Origin: Alteromonas genovensis
GTDB taxonomy: Bacteria; Pseudomonadota; Gammaproteobacteria; Enterobacterales; Alteromonadaceae
NCBI RefSeq assembly: GCF_010500895.1
Contig: NZ_JAAAWO010000011.1
Span: 1-64,000, forward strand
DNA: 64,000 bases
Reading direction: 5' to 3'
The translations under genes were made by a program, and so were the position numbers. Every line of letters begins with the position of its first letter. The stretch's first letter is position 1. This document shows positions 20,967 to 29,869 of the stretch, piece after piece. The notes under the pieces were generated by a model, which was given only the letters and a program-made list of their open reading frames with translations, ran no database searches and was not told the origin of the DNA.

Positions 20967-21566
20967 TTAGGATCCAGATTTTTTCTCTTTCGCGCGCTTT
21001 CTAAGCTGCTGGGTTTGAACATGCAGACTAGCTCGCACCAGTAATTCTTGATCTTGCTCTCTAATGGCACTGAAAATAAAGGCTATATGGTAGCTATCTT
21101 CCACGCTCTCGCAAGTAATAACTTCACCGTAGCAGAATATGGCTGCCGCTTCGGCGTCTAAAAAAAGTTTTAGTTCAGCGGTGGTGCCAATGTCTAGCGG
21201 CGATGCTGACTCAATAATAACGCCTCCGCCTCCATATTTTACTGAGCGATAGCGCTGTGCCTCTTCGTCTTGCTGATGCAGCACAAAAGACATCATGAGA
21301 TCTATTTTTCTAGACTGATGGTTAAGAAAGTCGGCCAACGATTCGGCGTGATCGCCTAAATTGCGAAGGGGTCTAATTGCCTGCGCCTCGATGGTTGCCA
21401 TTTCACTGGCAATACGAAATGCATAGGGCATGGCTCCTTCAATACCTTCTTCATCTGGAACGGTTTCATTGTCCTTTAGCGGCCTAACATTGACGTTAAT
21501 GCCAGAGGCAATTGAAAAGTATTCGTCGAATTGGGCTTTCTTTTCATATAGGCTAAGTTTACTCAC
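20967..21566 (-). CDS. Degenerate PilZ-domain protein
   Basis: 199-residue cytoplasmic protein. A helical N-terminal part (about 1-100) is followed by a PilZ-like beta-barrel with YRSVKYGGGGVIIES, LDIGTTAELKLFL and SYHIAFIFSAI. The canonical c-di-GMP binding signature (RxxxR plus D/NxSxxG) is not there: the Arg pair is replaced by RYRSVK, and the DxSxxG turn reads YGGGGV. So it is probably a structural or adaptor PilZ that does not bind c-di-GMP. It sits between mfd and lolC, a placement I have seen in related genera. Compare the canonical PilZ protein at 62657-62959. Confidence 0.65.
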   Translation of the reverse strand: MSKLSLYEKKAQFDEYFSIASGINVNVRPLKDNETVPDEEGIEGAMPYAFRIASEMATIEAQAIRPLRNLGDHAESLADFLNHQSRKIDLMMSFVLHQQDEEAQRYRSVKYGGGGVIIESASPLDIGTTAELKLFLDAEAAAIFCYGEVITCESVEDSYHIAFIFSAIREQDQELLVRASLHVQTQQLRKRAKEKKSGS

Positions 21567-21762
21567 GACATTCCCCTGCCACTAATTCTTGTGCAGCCAG
21601 TAGCTTACACGTAGTATACCCACTTTACTATTTTGGGTGTATCTCGTCATCTCACCTTTTGACTAATTAAAGCCTCATCCTCGCTAATGGGGAGACCATG
21701 TTAATGGGGTGGCCACGCCATTGGGGTACGAGACGTTAATTTCTTTATTAAAGCAAGGCGCC

Positions 21763-22995
21763 ATGTCCTATCCTCTTTCAGCATCAATAGCCTATCGATA
21801 TGCCAAATCTAGCAAGGCCAACCAAACCAGCTTTGTATCTTTTATCAATCGCTTTTCAGTTGCAGGTATTGCCTTAGGGCTTACGGCGCTCATTATCGTT
21901 GTGTCGGTAATGAATGGGCTAGAAGGGCAGCTTAAACAGCGTATATTAGGCATTGTTCCCCATATTGTAATAACCTCAGAAGCCAGAAACAATACAACGA
22001 GCGCGCTTACAACATCGCCCATTAATGATGTGATTGCGGTTATGCCGTACCGAGAAACGGAAGCGGTGGTGCAGTCTAAAAGAGATTTAAGAGGTGTGCA
22101 GGTTCACGGAGTTCATCCTGACCAAATGAAGCAACACACCATGGTAGCGAACAACATGGAGCAGGGACGTTTTACCGATTTAAAAGCGGGCAGCTTTAGA
22201 GTGATCATAGGTCGAGCATTAGCGCAAAAGTTAGATGTGCGCGTAGGGAATCGACTCCGCATCATGGTTGCCGGTGCTAGCGTATATACGCCATTTGGCA
22301 GAATGCCGAGCCAACGCCTGGTAACAGTATCAGGGGTTTTTGATATGGGCTCGCAAATGGACGATAAAGTCCTGTACATGAATATCAACGACGTTAATCG
22401 CCTGCTTCGCGACACTAAAGGGCAGGGCGAATCGGTGCGGCTGTTTTTAAACGACGCATTCGATTATTTAACCACAGTTAACACTCTTCAAAGTGAATTG
22501 GGTATAGATATTGCCCATATAAAGACATGGCGAGAGCGGCAAGGGCCTTTGTTTGATGCGGTAAAAATGGAAAAGAACATGATGATGTTAATGCTGCTGC
22601 TTATTATTGCAGTGGCGGCGTTTAATATTATATCTGCCCTGGTAATGGTGGTCTCGGAAAAACAGGGCGATATTGCCGTATTGCAAACCCAAGGCATGAT
22701 GCCTAAAACGGTTATGTGGATTTTTGTTTTAAATGGCCTGTTTAACGGAATTAAAGGCGCGGGAATTGGACTGGTCTTGGGTTGCATTATTACCAGTCAG
22801 CTTAATAACGTGTTAGAACTGGTTAACTCTCCACTTGCTTTGGCGGCCGATGGAAGCGGGCTGCCAATTGATATGGATGTCATGCAAATTGTCAGCATAA
22901 CCGGCATTTCTGTGTTGCTATGCGTATTGGCCAGTATTTACCCTGCCTTCAAAGCCATGAAAACGCAGCCTTCTCAAGTGCTACAAAATGAATGA
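21763..22995 (+). CDS. lolC: Lipoprotein-releasing ABC permease, LolC/LolE family
   Basis: Inner-membrane permease of the Lol system that hands outer-membrane lipoproteins to LolA. I start at ATG 21763 (AAGG six bases upstream), giving 411 residues; a longer in-frame ATG at 21709 has no ribosome site. Four transmembrane helices flank a large periplasmic loop: NRFSVAGIALGLTALIIVVSVMNG at the N-terminus and MMMLLLIIAVAAFNIISALVMVV, IGLVLGCIITSQL, VLLCVLASIYPAFKAM at the C-terminus. In most relatives lolD and lolE follow; here only an 11-codon frame matching a lolD start remains (22988-23023). Confidence 0.9.
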   Translation: MSYPLSASIAYRYAKSSKANQTSFVSFINRFSVAGIALGLTALIIVVSVMNGLEGQLKQRILGIVPHIVITSEARNNTTSALTTSPINDVIAVMPYRETEAVVQSKRDLRGVQVHGVHPDQMKQHTMVANNMEQGRFTDLKAGSFRVIIGRALAQKLDVRVGNRLRIMVAGASVYTPFGRMPSQRLVTVSGVFDMGSQMDDKVLYMNINDVNRLLRDTKGQGESVRLFLNDAFDYLTTVNTLQSELGIDIAHIKTWRERQGPLFDAVKMEKNMMMLMLLLIIAVAAFNIISALVMVVSEKQGDIAVLQTQGMMPKTVMWIFVLNGLFNGIKGAGIGLVLGCIITSQLNNVLELVNSPLALAADGSGLPIDMDVMQIVSITGISVLLCVLASIYPAFKAMKTQPSQVLQNE

Positions 22996-23023
22996 TTTAC
23001 TGACCGAGCCTCTAGCAAAGTAA
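22988..23023 (+). pseudogene. Possible lolD 5' remnant
   Basis: ATG at 22988 overlaps the lolC stop by the usual ATGAATGA junction and opens a frame MNDLLTEPLAK that ends in TAA after 11 codons. The coupling geometry and the MNDLL opening are what a lolD start would show, but no ABC ATPase (Walker A, LSGGQ) follows before the next genes. Either lolDE was lost here or the short frame is chance; lolD and a second permease would then lie elsewhere. Confidence 0.35.
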
Positions 23024-23046
23024 GTGAATAACAAATCAACAAGCTG

Positions 23047-23256
23047 ATGCGTTTAAACACACCTACAGACATTCGCATTGCTTGTCCTTGGTACAAGCCG
23101 CAAAACAACAAAACAGACATAGTGCCTGACTACCATATTAACGAAAGCGACGAATGGCTTGTTTTCCCTCATGAGATTGCCGGTTTATCGGAAGAAGAAA
23201 TTCGTGCTGGGAAAGGCGAGTTATCTGAAGTGATGGATATTCTTTTCAAGAAATAA
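23047..23256 (+). CDS. Small acidic protein of unknown function
   Basis: 69 residues, no signal peptide or transmembrane segment, acidic C-terminus (IAGLSEEEIRAGKGELSEVMDILFKK) and an aromatic middle (ESDEWLVFPHEI). I recognise no family. It lies 51 bp after lolC and just before a strong terminator, so it is probably the last gene of the lolC transcript. The ribosome site is weak. Confidence 0.55.
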   Translation: MRLNTPTDIRIACPWYKPQNNKTDIVPDYHINESDEWLVFPHEIAGLSEEEIRAGKGELSEVMDILFKK

Positions 23257-23287
23257 AGCGTCAACATTCTGCTTTCTAGTAAATATC

Positions 23288-23324
23288 AAAGCCGTATTGA
23301 TCATTACATCGATGCGGCTTTTTT
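23288..23324. terminator. Bidirectional terminator between the 69-residue gene and the histidine kinase
   Basis: AAAGCCGTATTGAT pairs with ATCGATGCGGCTTT over 14 positions (two G:T pairs), with a 7-base loop and a T-run on the plus side and A-run on the other. It separates two convergent genes and touches the kinase stop. Confidence 0.85.
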
Positions 23325-23326
23325 AT

Positions 23327-24844
23327 TTAAGGCGCTTTATTAGCGTTAGCGCTATCAGCATTGCCATTGTCGCTTTCACTATCACCAGTTTCACTATCAC
23401 CAGTTTCACTATCACCAGTTTCACTATCATCAGTTTCACTATCACTGCTTGCAACAGGAAGCTGAAGCGTGAAGGTAGTGCCTACATTGACTTCGCTATC
23501 TACCTTTATTTTTCCGCCCATAGATTCAATGATTGAAAACGATATATATAGGCCCAAACCTGTGCCTTTGCCTGTGGGTTTTGTCGTGTAAAAGGGGTCG
23601 AATAGCTTTTCTAAATCGTCTTTCTCTATACCACTACCGGTGTCTTGCACGGTCACTATCACTACTTCATTATCATCTAGATAGTTGCATTGTGTTGTAA
23701 CAGTCAGTGTGCCGCCGTTATCCATAGCCTGCGCTGCGTTAACGAACAAATTTACTAACACCTGATTTAATTTACCGGTTTTCCCCTTAATCAACGGTAT
23801 ATCTGCAAGGTCGGTATTGATGGTCACTTTGTGTTTAAGTTCGCTATTAACCAGTCTAAGGCCGTTAGTGATGCAGTCGTTTATATTGACGGTGTCATCA
23901 ATTGATACATCTGAGCTGTGTGAAAATGAGCGCAAGCTAGTGATAATTTCAGTAACGCGATTTAACCCTTCCCCAGACTCCTCACAGATATCGGCAATTT
24001 CATCCACAATGGGGCCTATTTTGTTGTTGCTTGTCCACTGCTTCGCTTTTTCAGCCACAGCAGCGCGCTCTTCGTCAGTGGTGGCCCTCGCAAGCTCTTG
24101 CACAATATCTTGCATGCTTGTTAACGATGGTAATACGTCTTTAATAAACATCATATTGCTATTCACAAACGCAATGGGGTTATTAATTTCGTGGGCGACA
24201 CCCGCGGCTAGCAGACCAAGAGACGCCATCTTTTCTGATGAGATAAGGCTCTTTTCAACTTGGGCCTTCTCTTCTTTTAGTTTAATGGTTTCTAGGGCCA
24301 TTAGTTTGGCCTGAACGCTCATAGACATTTGTTGAGTAAAGGTGCGGTAGCGGTTTGCCATATCCACATACTCTTGGGTATAGAATCCCAAGGTTTGATG
24401 ACAAAACACCATAACTGCCTGCTGGTGGTGCACTCTAAATGGGCACAGTAATGCAGAGGTTATCGGAGCATCAAAAAGGTGAAGGTGCTCGCGCCATGTT
24501 GGCTGTAGCTTTACATTAAAAAGCGCCACTGGAGAGCTTTTTATGGCCCGAGAAAGTGTTTCGTCCACGTCCCACATGGTATCTAATAACTTAGGGTGAG
24601 TGGTATTGGTGCAGCGCATTTTGCCTTTGCTGTCGTTCTCTAATACAAAGCTAACGTCGTAACTGTAAAGGCTGCGAAAAATACCAAACATTTTGGTATA
24701 CAGCTCTTTTTCATTTTTTGCAGTAAGCAAAGCCCGTGTGCCAGCGAGCAGCGCATCGCTTTCTTTTTTATGGGCTTCTGCCTGCTCTTTCAGCCGATAT
24801 ACGAGGGCTAAGTCTTCTAGAACGTTTTCGTAATCCTTACTCAT
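23327..24844 (-). CDS. Sensor histidine kinase with N-terminal GAF-like domain
   Basis: Soluble histidine kinase of 505 residues with no transmembrane segment. Residues about 30-180 form a GAF-like sensor, then a coiled-coil linker (LMALETIKLKEEKAQVEKSL) leads to the HisKA box with His218 in GVAHEINNP. The HATPase domain shows NLFVNAAQAM (N box), DTGSGIEKDDLEKLFDPFYTT (G1/F) and GKGTGLGLYIS (G2). No receiver domain follows. The C-terminal tail after about residue 460 is a low-complexity DSETG iteration encoded by 15 bp repeats. It is encoded 68 bp after a FIST-domain gene, the arrangement known for NosP and its kinase, so NO/heme sensing through the FIST partner is likely. Confidence 0.88.
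   Translation of the reverse strand: MSKDYENVLEDLALVYRLKEQAEAHKKESDALLAGTRALLTAKNEKELYTKMFGIFRSLYSYDVSFVLENDSKGKMRCTNTTHPKLLDTMWDVDETLSRAIKSSPVALFNVKLQPTWREHLHLFDAPITSALLCPFRVHHQQAVMVFCHQTLGFYTQEYVDMANRYRTFTQQMSMSVQAKLMALETIKLKEEKAQVEKSLISSEKMASLGLLAAGVAHEINNPIAFVNSNMMFIKDVLPSLTSMQDIVQELARATTDEERAAVAEKAKQWTSNNKIGPIVDEIADICEESGEGLNRVTEIITSLRSFSHSSDVSIDDTVNINDCITNGLRLVNSELKHKVTINTDLADIPLIKGKTGKLNQVLVNLFVNAAQAMDNGGTLTVTTQCNYLDDNEVVIVTVQDTGSGIEKDDLEKLFDPFYTTKPTGKGTGLGLYISFSIIESMGGKIKVDSEVNVGTTFTLQLPVASSDSETDDSETGDSETGDSETGDSESDNGNADSANANKAP
23374..23448. repeat. 15 bp x5 tandem repeat in the kinase C-terminal tail
   Basis: Five consecutive units of TTTCACTATCACCAG (three identical, two with changes) encode GDSET/DDSET repeats on the minus strand in frame. 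Copy number can change by slippage without breaking the frame. Confidence 0.92.
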
Positions 24845-24912
24845 CTAAACGCTGCCATTAAAAACGGTTATTAAAAAACTGAGGCCAAAAAACCTACTAT
24901 CAAGAAAAACCT

Positions 24913-26091
24913 TCATTGAGAAAAAACGACCGCTGATATCATTAAATTACCATGCCTGCTTTTACCGTCTAAAAATCGACCTTGTTCACCGAAGGTGTAA
25001 GTGCCGCAAATAGGCAGGCTCTCAAATTTTTCTTGAAGGGATGTGAGCATCGGGTGAATTTCATCGCCAACCGTTAATCGACAGCCTGCACAGTAGACCA
25101 ACAGCACGCCAACGGGCTTGCTATCATCTGGTAGCAGCATAATGGCGTTGTTGATAACCCGCTCTGCTCGCGCCGTTAAACTGGCAATGCTTCCTTCCAT
25201 CAACACCAGCTCTTCCCCTTCTATAACCTCGGAGAACACGTTAAGGCCGCCATCACTACATACCTCATCGGGGTGGCACAAAAGGTAATTAAGTGCGCCA
25301 TTTTCTAGCTGCACTGGCTTGCCTAATGGGGCTGTAGAGGTAAGCCCTAGAATTTGACCTCCGGCCAATTCTTTAGCTATCAACCCATTTGTCGCCTCGT
25401 TGTACGCCTTTGCAGCGGACACGCCATCGAGCTCTAGTATGTGCCTGTTTTGAGCACTCGACGCTTTAAAAACGGTTTCAGTTGGCTTATATCCAGAACT
25501 GTAGCTAAGCCCTAGCGGCGAGGAAGGATACATCACTGCCACTGCTAAGCAATTGGCGCCGCTGTGTGATGACGTACTGATGTACCAATTGCCCTCAACG
25601 GTATTGTCTGCGGCCGAGCCGCCAAAAATAGGTACTTGCTCGCCCACAACGCTGGTAAAACCATTGAGTATGGCCTCTTCCTCACCAGGTGGAAGCGCGC
25701 ACCATATAAGAGAGGGGCTTTCAAACGGACGGCCTGCACTCATAAGAGCATTCTCAAGGGCGCTAGCACCTGCACTAAAGGCGTCAGTTTCTGAACAATC
25801 GGCGCTACCAACACCAAATGCGCCAGCTTCATCAAAAATCGACAGCACACTTAAACCTGCGTCTGCCTGCGCGCGTGACTCGTCGCACAATAAGCTTCCC
25901 AAGCATGAGGTGGCCAATAGATAAGGGGCGCCAGATTCGTTGAGTGACGCGACTAGGGTGCTGGCATCGTGCTCAGCGTTAGTAAACGCAATCACTAATG
26001 ATGTTGGTTCATCGTTTTGAAGTGCACCGCACGCTTCTTTTGCGGCCGCCAATGTGTCTTTTTCATCTGATGAATAGGTTTTTATGCGCAT
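24913..26091 (-). CDS. FIST-domain sensor protein (NosP-like)
   Basis: Cytoplasmic sensory protein of 392 residues with the FIST_N and FIST_C halves. The N half (about 20-190) has TNAEHDASTLVASL and LATSCLGSLL. The C half includes GGSAADNTVEGNWY and VGVLLVYCAGCRLTVGDE, with PICGTYTFGEQG near the end. FIST proteins of the NosP type bind heme and NO and inhibit a partner kinase. Here the partner is encoded 68 bp downstream in the same orientation, so I infer a two-gene NO-responsive operon. Heme binding is not shown by the sequence. Confidence 0.85.
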   Translation of the reverse strand: MRIKTYSSDEKDTLAAAKEACGALQNDEPTSLVIAFTNAEHDASTLVASLNESGAPYLLATSCLGSLLCDESRAQADAGLSVLSIFDEAGAFGVGSADCSETDAFSAGASALENALMSAGRPFESPSLIWCALPPGEEEAILNGFTSVVGEQVPIFGGSAADNTVEGNWYISTSSHSGANCLAVAVMYPSSPLGLSYSSGYKPTETVFKASSAQNRHILELDGVSAAKAYNEATNGLIAKELAGGQILGLTSTAPLGKPVQLENGALNYLLCHPDEVCSDGGLNVFSEVIEGEELVLMEGSIASLTARAERVINNAIMLLPDDSKPVGVLLVYCAGCRLTVGDEIHPMLTSLQEKFESLPICGTYTFGEQGRFLDGKSRHGNLMISAVVFSQ

Positions 26092-26199
26092 AGAATGAAC
26101 TACTTAATTGCTGTTAGGCATAGTGTAGATTAAAAATTTTTAAAATCTCATTAACAATTAGTTATAGAGATTCGGTTGCTAGAGCATGTTTATCTATTC

Positions 26200-26841
26200 T
26201 CAGTTATCGAGGTAAAACTTATCGTGGAAGGTATAAACCCAAGTGGGCTGATAAATAACGAGTAGGGTAATTGCCATGCCGTTAAGCAATGCTTCAGGAA
26301 AGATAAGCAGTGGAATAAGCACCACGTAGTTTGAAAAAACGATATCCCAAGAGTAAACGCCTTCGATAAAGAAATAACCACCTAAGGAAAAGGTCTTTAG
26401 CGCAATACCCACTGCGGCTGGGAAAAAAGCGCACACAAATATGTAAACAAAGAGCTGCCTTGGAATACGGTGAAACGACAGCATAAAGAAAAAGTACGTA
26501 ACGGCGATGGGAAGTACTGTGCCGAGCAGGCCATTTACCCCAAAACTCTGCCAGGTTCCGTATCCAATGATGTGAGCGCCAATAAGTGCAATAAAAGATG
26601 AAATAACCGCGTAGCGAAAACCGAGCATTAGCGTGAGTACAGACAGACCAAGGAAGTGCACGTCTAACCCTTCAAAGATACCTGCCTTTAGCAACCACAG
26701 CACAAAAAGTGCAGCAGCAGTACCAAACACCAGATGTTGCTGGTGTTTGGTCTTTGCGAAATGAACGAGGTCTATGTTTTTAAGCGAGCCTAAAACGAAA
26801 AGCCCGTAAACAACCATCGCCAACGTTTGCAATGTACTCAC
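26200..26841 (-). CDS. CbiM-like energy-coupling-factor permease
   Basis: Integral membrane protein of 213 residues with about six transmembrane helices and the CbiM-type core (LGLSVLTLMLGFRYAVISSFIALIGAHIIGYG, FFPAAVGIALKT, FPEALLNGMAI). Family members are substrate-binding S-components for cobalt or nickel. The usual partners (CbiN, CbiQ, CbiO) are not in the window, so it is either an orphan or works with distant components. Start is GTG 26841 with CAGGAG six bases upstream. The substrate is unknown. Confidence 0.75.
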   Translation of the reverse strand: MSTLQTLAMVVYGLFVLGSLKNIDLVHFAKTKHQQHLVFGTAAALFVLWLLKAGIFEGLDVHFLGLSVLTLMLGFRYAVISSFIALIGAHIIGYGTWQSFGVNGLLGTVLPIAVTYFFFMLSFHRIPRQLFVYIFVCAFFPAAVGIALKTFSLGGYFFIEGVYSWDIVFSNYVVLIPLLIFPEALLNGMAITLLVIYQPTWVYTFHDKFYLDN

Positions 26842-26933
26842 TGTTTCTCCTGCGTATAGTAGTATTAGTTAAGCGCTACGCGTTTGTGCACTTAAGAGCG
26901 TTTAAGGTTTACCAATGAGTATGAGTCACTAAT

Positions 26934-27740
26934 TTACTCATACGTAGCCCAAATTGGGGCATGATCAGAGGGCTTTTCAATTCCCCGTAATTCGTAATCT
27001 ATACCTGCGTCTTTCAGCGCACTGTGCAACGATGGTGTAGCGAGGATCAAATCTATTCGTAGGCCTCGGTTATCGTTAAACCCTTTAGAGCGGTAGTCGA
27101 ACCACGAATATTCATCGTCTCTTTGTGGGTTTAGGCTTCGGTAACTGTCCTCAAAACCCCAAGACATGAGTGTGTTTAGCCACTCACGCTCTTCTGGTAA
27201 GAAGCTACATTTCCCCGTTCTTAACCAGCGCTTTTTGTTCTCTTCGCCAATACCAATGTCTAAATCGGTGTGCGACACGTTAACATCTCCCATAACAATG
27301 ACTTTTTCGTCAGGCGTATGGTTGTCGTTAAGGTAGGTCATTAAATCTTGATAATATTTTTTCTTAGCGGGGTATTTGGTTTCGTGCTTTTGATTCTCAC
27401 CCTGCGGAAAGTACCCGTTTAAAATGGTAACGGGGTCGCCTGCATCGTCGGTGGTTTTGAGAATTATCATGCGGCGTTGGGCATCTTCATCATCTGTAGG
27501 GAAGCCTTTGATGACAGCCGTTGGCGACTTTTTCGCTAAAAAGGCCACACCATAGTGGCTTTTTTGGCCATGAAAAAAGACCTTGTAACCCATGTCCTCA
27601 ACAGCTTTCACAGGAAACTGTTCATCGTGAACTTTTATCTCCTGCAAACCAATAACGTCGGGTTGATGAGCATCTATTAATGCTTGTAGCTGATGAAGAC
27701 GGGCACGGATCCCATTTATGTTAAACGATACAACTTTCAT
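26934..27740 (-). CDS. xthA: Exodeoxyribonuclease III (AP endonuclease)
   Basis: DNA-repair 3'-exonuclease and AP endonuclease, 268 residues, the exact E. coli length. EEP-fold motifs are present: [22 protein letters not shown] with the metal Glu, [13 protein letters not shown], the SWFDYRS block, and SDHAPIWA with the catalytic Asp-His. A stem TATGAGT/ACTCATA spans the stop codon but lacks a clear T-run. Confidence 0.96.
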   Translation of the reverse strand: MKVVSFNINGIRARLHQLQALIDAHQPDVIGLQEIKVHDEQFPVKAVEDMGYKVFFHGQKSHYGVAFLAKKSPTAVIKGFPTDDEDAQRRMIILKTTDDAGDPVTILNGYFPQGENQKHETKYPAKKKYYQDLMTYLNDNHTPDEKVIVMGDVNVSHTDLDIGIGEENKKRWLRTGKCSFLPEEREWLNTLMSWGFEDSYRSLNPQRDDEYSWFDYRSKGFNDNRGLRIDLILATPSLHSALKDAGIDYELRGIEKPSDHAPIWATYE

Positions 27741-27937
27741 ACTTTCTTTTCTAACAATTCAATGATGGGCCTAGAATACCAGAAACTTGCGACACGCTTA
27801 ACGGACTTAATGCATATCGACGCTAATGTTCGGTGCTTGACGCTATTTATAAATTCTTAAAGAATAATATACCAACAAGCAGAGAGGGTTGATTAAGATA
27901 ATTTATACGTTGGGGAATAAATGGAGGGATTCAGGGA

Positions 27938-28630
27938 TTACTTACCTGTCTGGGCCTTGCCTAGGGAGATTAAAAATGAAAACCACGAGTTTGCATCTTC
28001 CACAATATCTCGAATACCCTTGTCATTATCAAGCTTTAATTCAGCCAATATATGTTCAGCGGTTTGCTTAAACGGGACCCATGCTTTAGCGCATCCTGCC
28101 ATTGCTGAATAATAGGCTGTTGGAATATCGTTATTAAGCTTTTCAAGCCGTCTGCTAATCATGTTGGCTCCCATGGAAGAGCCTAGCCACACATATATGG
28201 CTGCGATAGCCGCTGAGTTTTGCCCGCGAAAGCTGAGTTGGTTCTCAAGCGCATTGACTGTCTGACTGTCTAGGTTTTGACTAGTTTGTGCCTGAGTCTC
28301 AACGGACATATCAGTCTCAACGCTTTTCTCAGTATCAAAGCTTTCGGCAAAATTACAATGCAATGCGTTGGTATCGCGATGAAGGGCGGCAGAAACTTCA
28401 TCTGTGTTTAACATCTCTGCAAGCCTATTAACACTGGGGGTTTCGTTTAGCGCTTTTAAAACATGAGATGATGTGATGCTATGAAATACTGACATTACGC
28501 TAAGCACATCGCTATACGTTGAAGTATTAAACTCGGATAGGTTGTGAAATAGCGAAAAAGGGGGCGTTTCTTCTAATGTGGTGTGTTTATCGAGAGTATC
28601 TTGTTTTAACGCCGTAAATAGTGTGTGCAT
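27938..28630 (-). CDS. Heme oxygenase (biliverdin-producing)
   Basis: Bacterial heme oxygenase-like protein of about 230 residues, opening heme to biliverdin, CO and Fe2+ for iron use or chromophore supply. The start at ATG 28630 gives LFTALKQDTLDKHTTLEE, with the proximal heme His16 in KHTTLE; a longer frame begins at an unlikely TTG. The distal helix is seen as AIAAIYVWLGSSMGANMI with the Gly-rich distal turn. The region 75-125 is poorly conserved. No phytochrome gene is in the window. A duplicated TATAAATAAA motif in the upstream gap may be part of its promoter. Confidence 0.8.
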   Translation of the reverse strand: MHTLFTALKQDTLDKHTTLEETPPFSLFHNLSEFNTSTYSDVLSVMSVFHSITSSHVLKALNETPSVNRLAEMLNTDEVSAALHRDTNALHCNFAESFDTEKSVETDMSVETQAQTSQNLDSQTVNALENQLSFRGQNSAAIAAIYVWLGSSMGANMISRRLEKLNNDIPTAYYSAMAGCAKAWVPFKQTAEHILAELKLDNDKGIRDIVEDANSWFSFLISLGKAQTGK

Positions 28631-28913
28631 AGAGGTAATCTTTTGTCCTGTCTCATCATTTGTATGTGTTCTGGGCAATTTATTTAGACTCGGATAACAC
28701 CTAAAAGCACGTTAAAGATACCTGACTAGAAACAAACAAAACGATTTAGTAAAACGCCGTAAATGTTGTTATAAATAAATGCTGTCATAAATAAACCACG
28801 TGTTAATGGTATCACAGACGTTTGAAAAGCGGCATCTCGACATTGGACTAATTGCCGTTGCACACACAACTGGCACAGGTATACTTGCCGAAAATTTTAA
28901 GACGAGAACCGCC

Positions 28914-29366
28914 GTGTTTCCAAATACTATTAGTGAAAAATTAAGTGATACAGTCATAGACCAAGCAATGAAGCTGTCTGCAGAAGAAAGACAGATGTTG
29001 GTTATCAGTTATGTGAGTAAAGCCAAAGCGGTGTGGTTAGTACAAGGCTCTGAAGGTTTCGTTATGCTTGAAGATGATGGTGCAGTGCGTCTTCCTATTT
29101 TCCCCCATCGCGACTTAGCGAATGCCTTTGTTACGTCAAATGGCCTTGACGGTATGTGTGTTAGCACGCCGTTAAACGAGTTTGTATCTACATGGCTACC
29201 TGGCCTTGAAACAAATGGCGTCGAGCTGGTTATGTTTCCAACGCAAAGCGACGTAGAAAACTTGGTGATGACAGCGCCAGAGCTGAGTGAAGAGCTAGGC
29301 TCAGAGCTAAATGATCAGCCAAGTGAGGATAAAACGTCAAAGCTCGGTGATGACGAAAGTAAGTAG
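28914..29366 (+). CDS. DUF2750-domain protein
   Basis: Soluble protein of about 150 residues carrying a DUF2750 domain (LSAEERQMLVISYVSKAKAVWLV, then GFVMLEDDG, LPIFPHRDLANAF) and an acidic tail (SEELGSELNDQPSEDKTSK). I prefer GTG 28914 because the frame before it uses rare codons and lacks a ribosome site; in-frame ATG 28806 remains possible. Function unknown. It is transcribed with csdE, 30 bp downstream. Confidence 0.7.
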   Translation: MFPNTISEKLSDTVIDQAMKLSAEERQMLVISYVSKAKAVWLVQGSEGFVMLEDDGAVRLPIFPHRDLANAFVTSNGLDGMCVSTPLNEFVSTWLPGLETNGVELVMFPTQSDVENLVMTAPELSEELGSELNDQPSEDKTSKLGDDESK

Positions 29367-29396
29367 TTAACAAAACAGTGAAGCGGGTTTAAAGAA

Positions 29397-29798
29397 ATGA
29401 CACTGGCGAATATGCAATTACTTCCTCTTGCACAGCAGCTATCACAGGCTAAAAGTTGGGATGAGTTTACTCGAACCATAATGCTAGCAGGTAAAAAATT
29501 ACCTGCAATGCCTGAGTATTTGCGGCGCGATGCTAACTCAGTAGAGGGATGCGAGAGCCCAGTGTGGTTGGCGTTACTAGACGCAGAGAGCAACACCGAA
29601 TTTGTCGCCTATTCACCAAGTAAAGTCATTCGAGGCGTGCTCGCGGTTCTGCTTGAAAAAGCCAATAGTTTAGAACAGCAAGAGCGCGCTAATTTTGATT
29701 TTGGGGCTTACTTAAATGAGTGCCAGCTGCAGCGCTACATGAGCGAGTCTCGAGGAAACGGAATAAAATCAGTGGTGCACCAATTAAAAGAGCGTTGA
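29397..29798 (+). CDS. csdE: Cysteine desulfurase accessory protein, SufE/CsdE family
   Basis: Sulfur acceptor that takes persulfide sulfur from a cysteine desulfurase (CsdA or SufS). 133 residues; the active Cys52 lies in SVEGCESPVWLALLD, followed by VIRGVLAVLLEKANS, LQRYMSESRGNGI. CsdE and SufE cannot be distinguished safely here, as no desulfurase gene is nearby. AAAGAA precedes the ATG. Confidence 0.85.
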   Translation: MTLANMQLLPLAQQLSQAKSWDEFTRTIMLAGKKLPAMPEYLRRDANSVEGCESPVWLALLDAESNTEFVAYSPSKVIRGVLAVLLEKANSLEQQERANFDFGAYLNECQLQRYMSESRGNGIKSVVHQLKER

Positions 29799-29869
29799 AT
29801 CCCTTTAACCCTCTTTTTTCTTTTTAATCTCTTTAACCTCTTTAATATTGGCCCTTACGCTATAGCCTG

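Noticed and set aside
23817-24314. 165-residue plus-strand frame inside the kinase
   Set aside because: Shadow of the histidine kinase; all domain motifs are on the minus strand.
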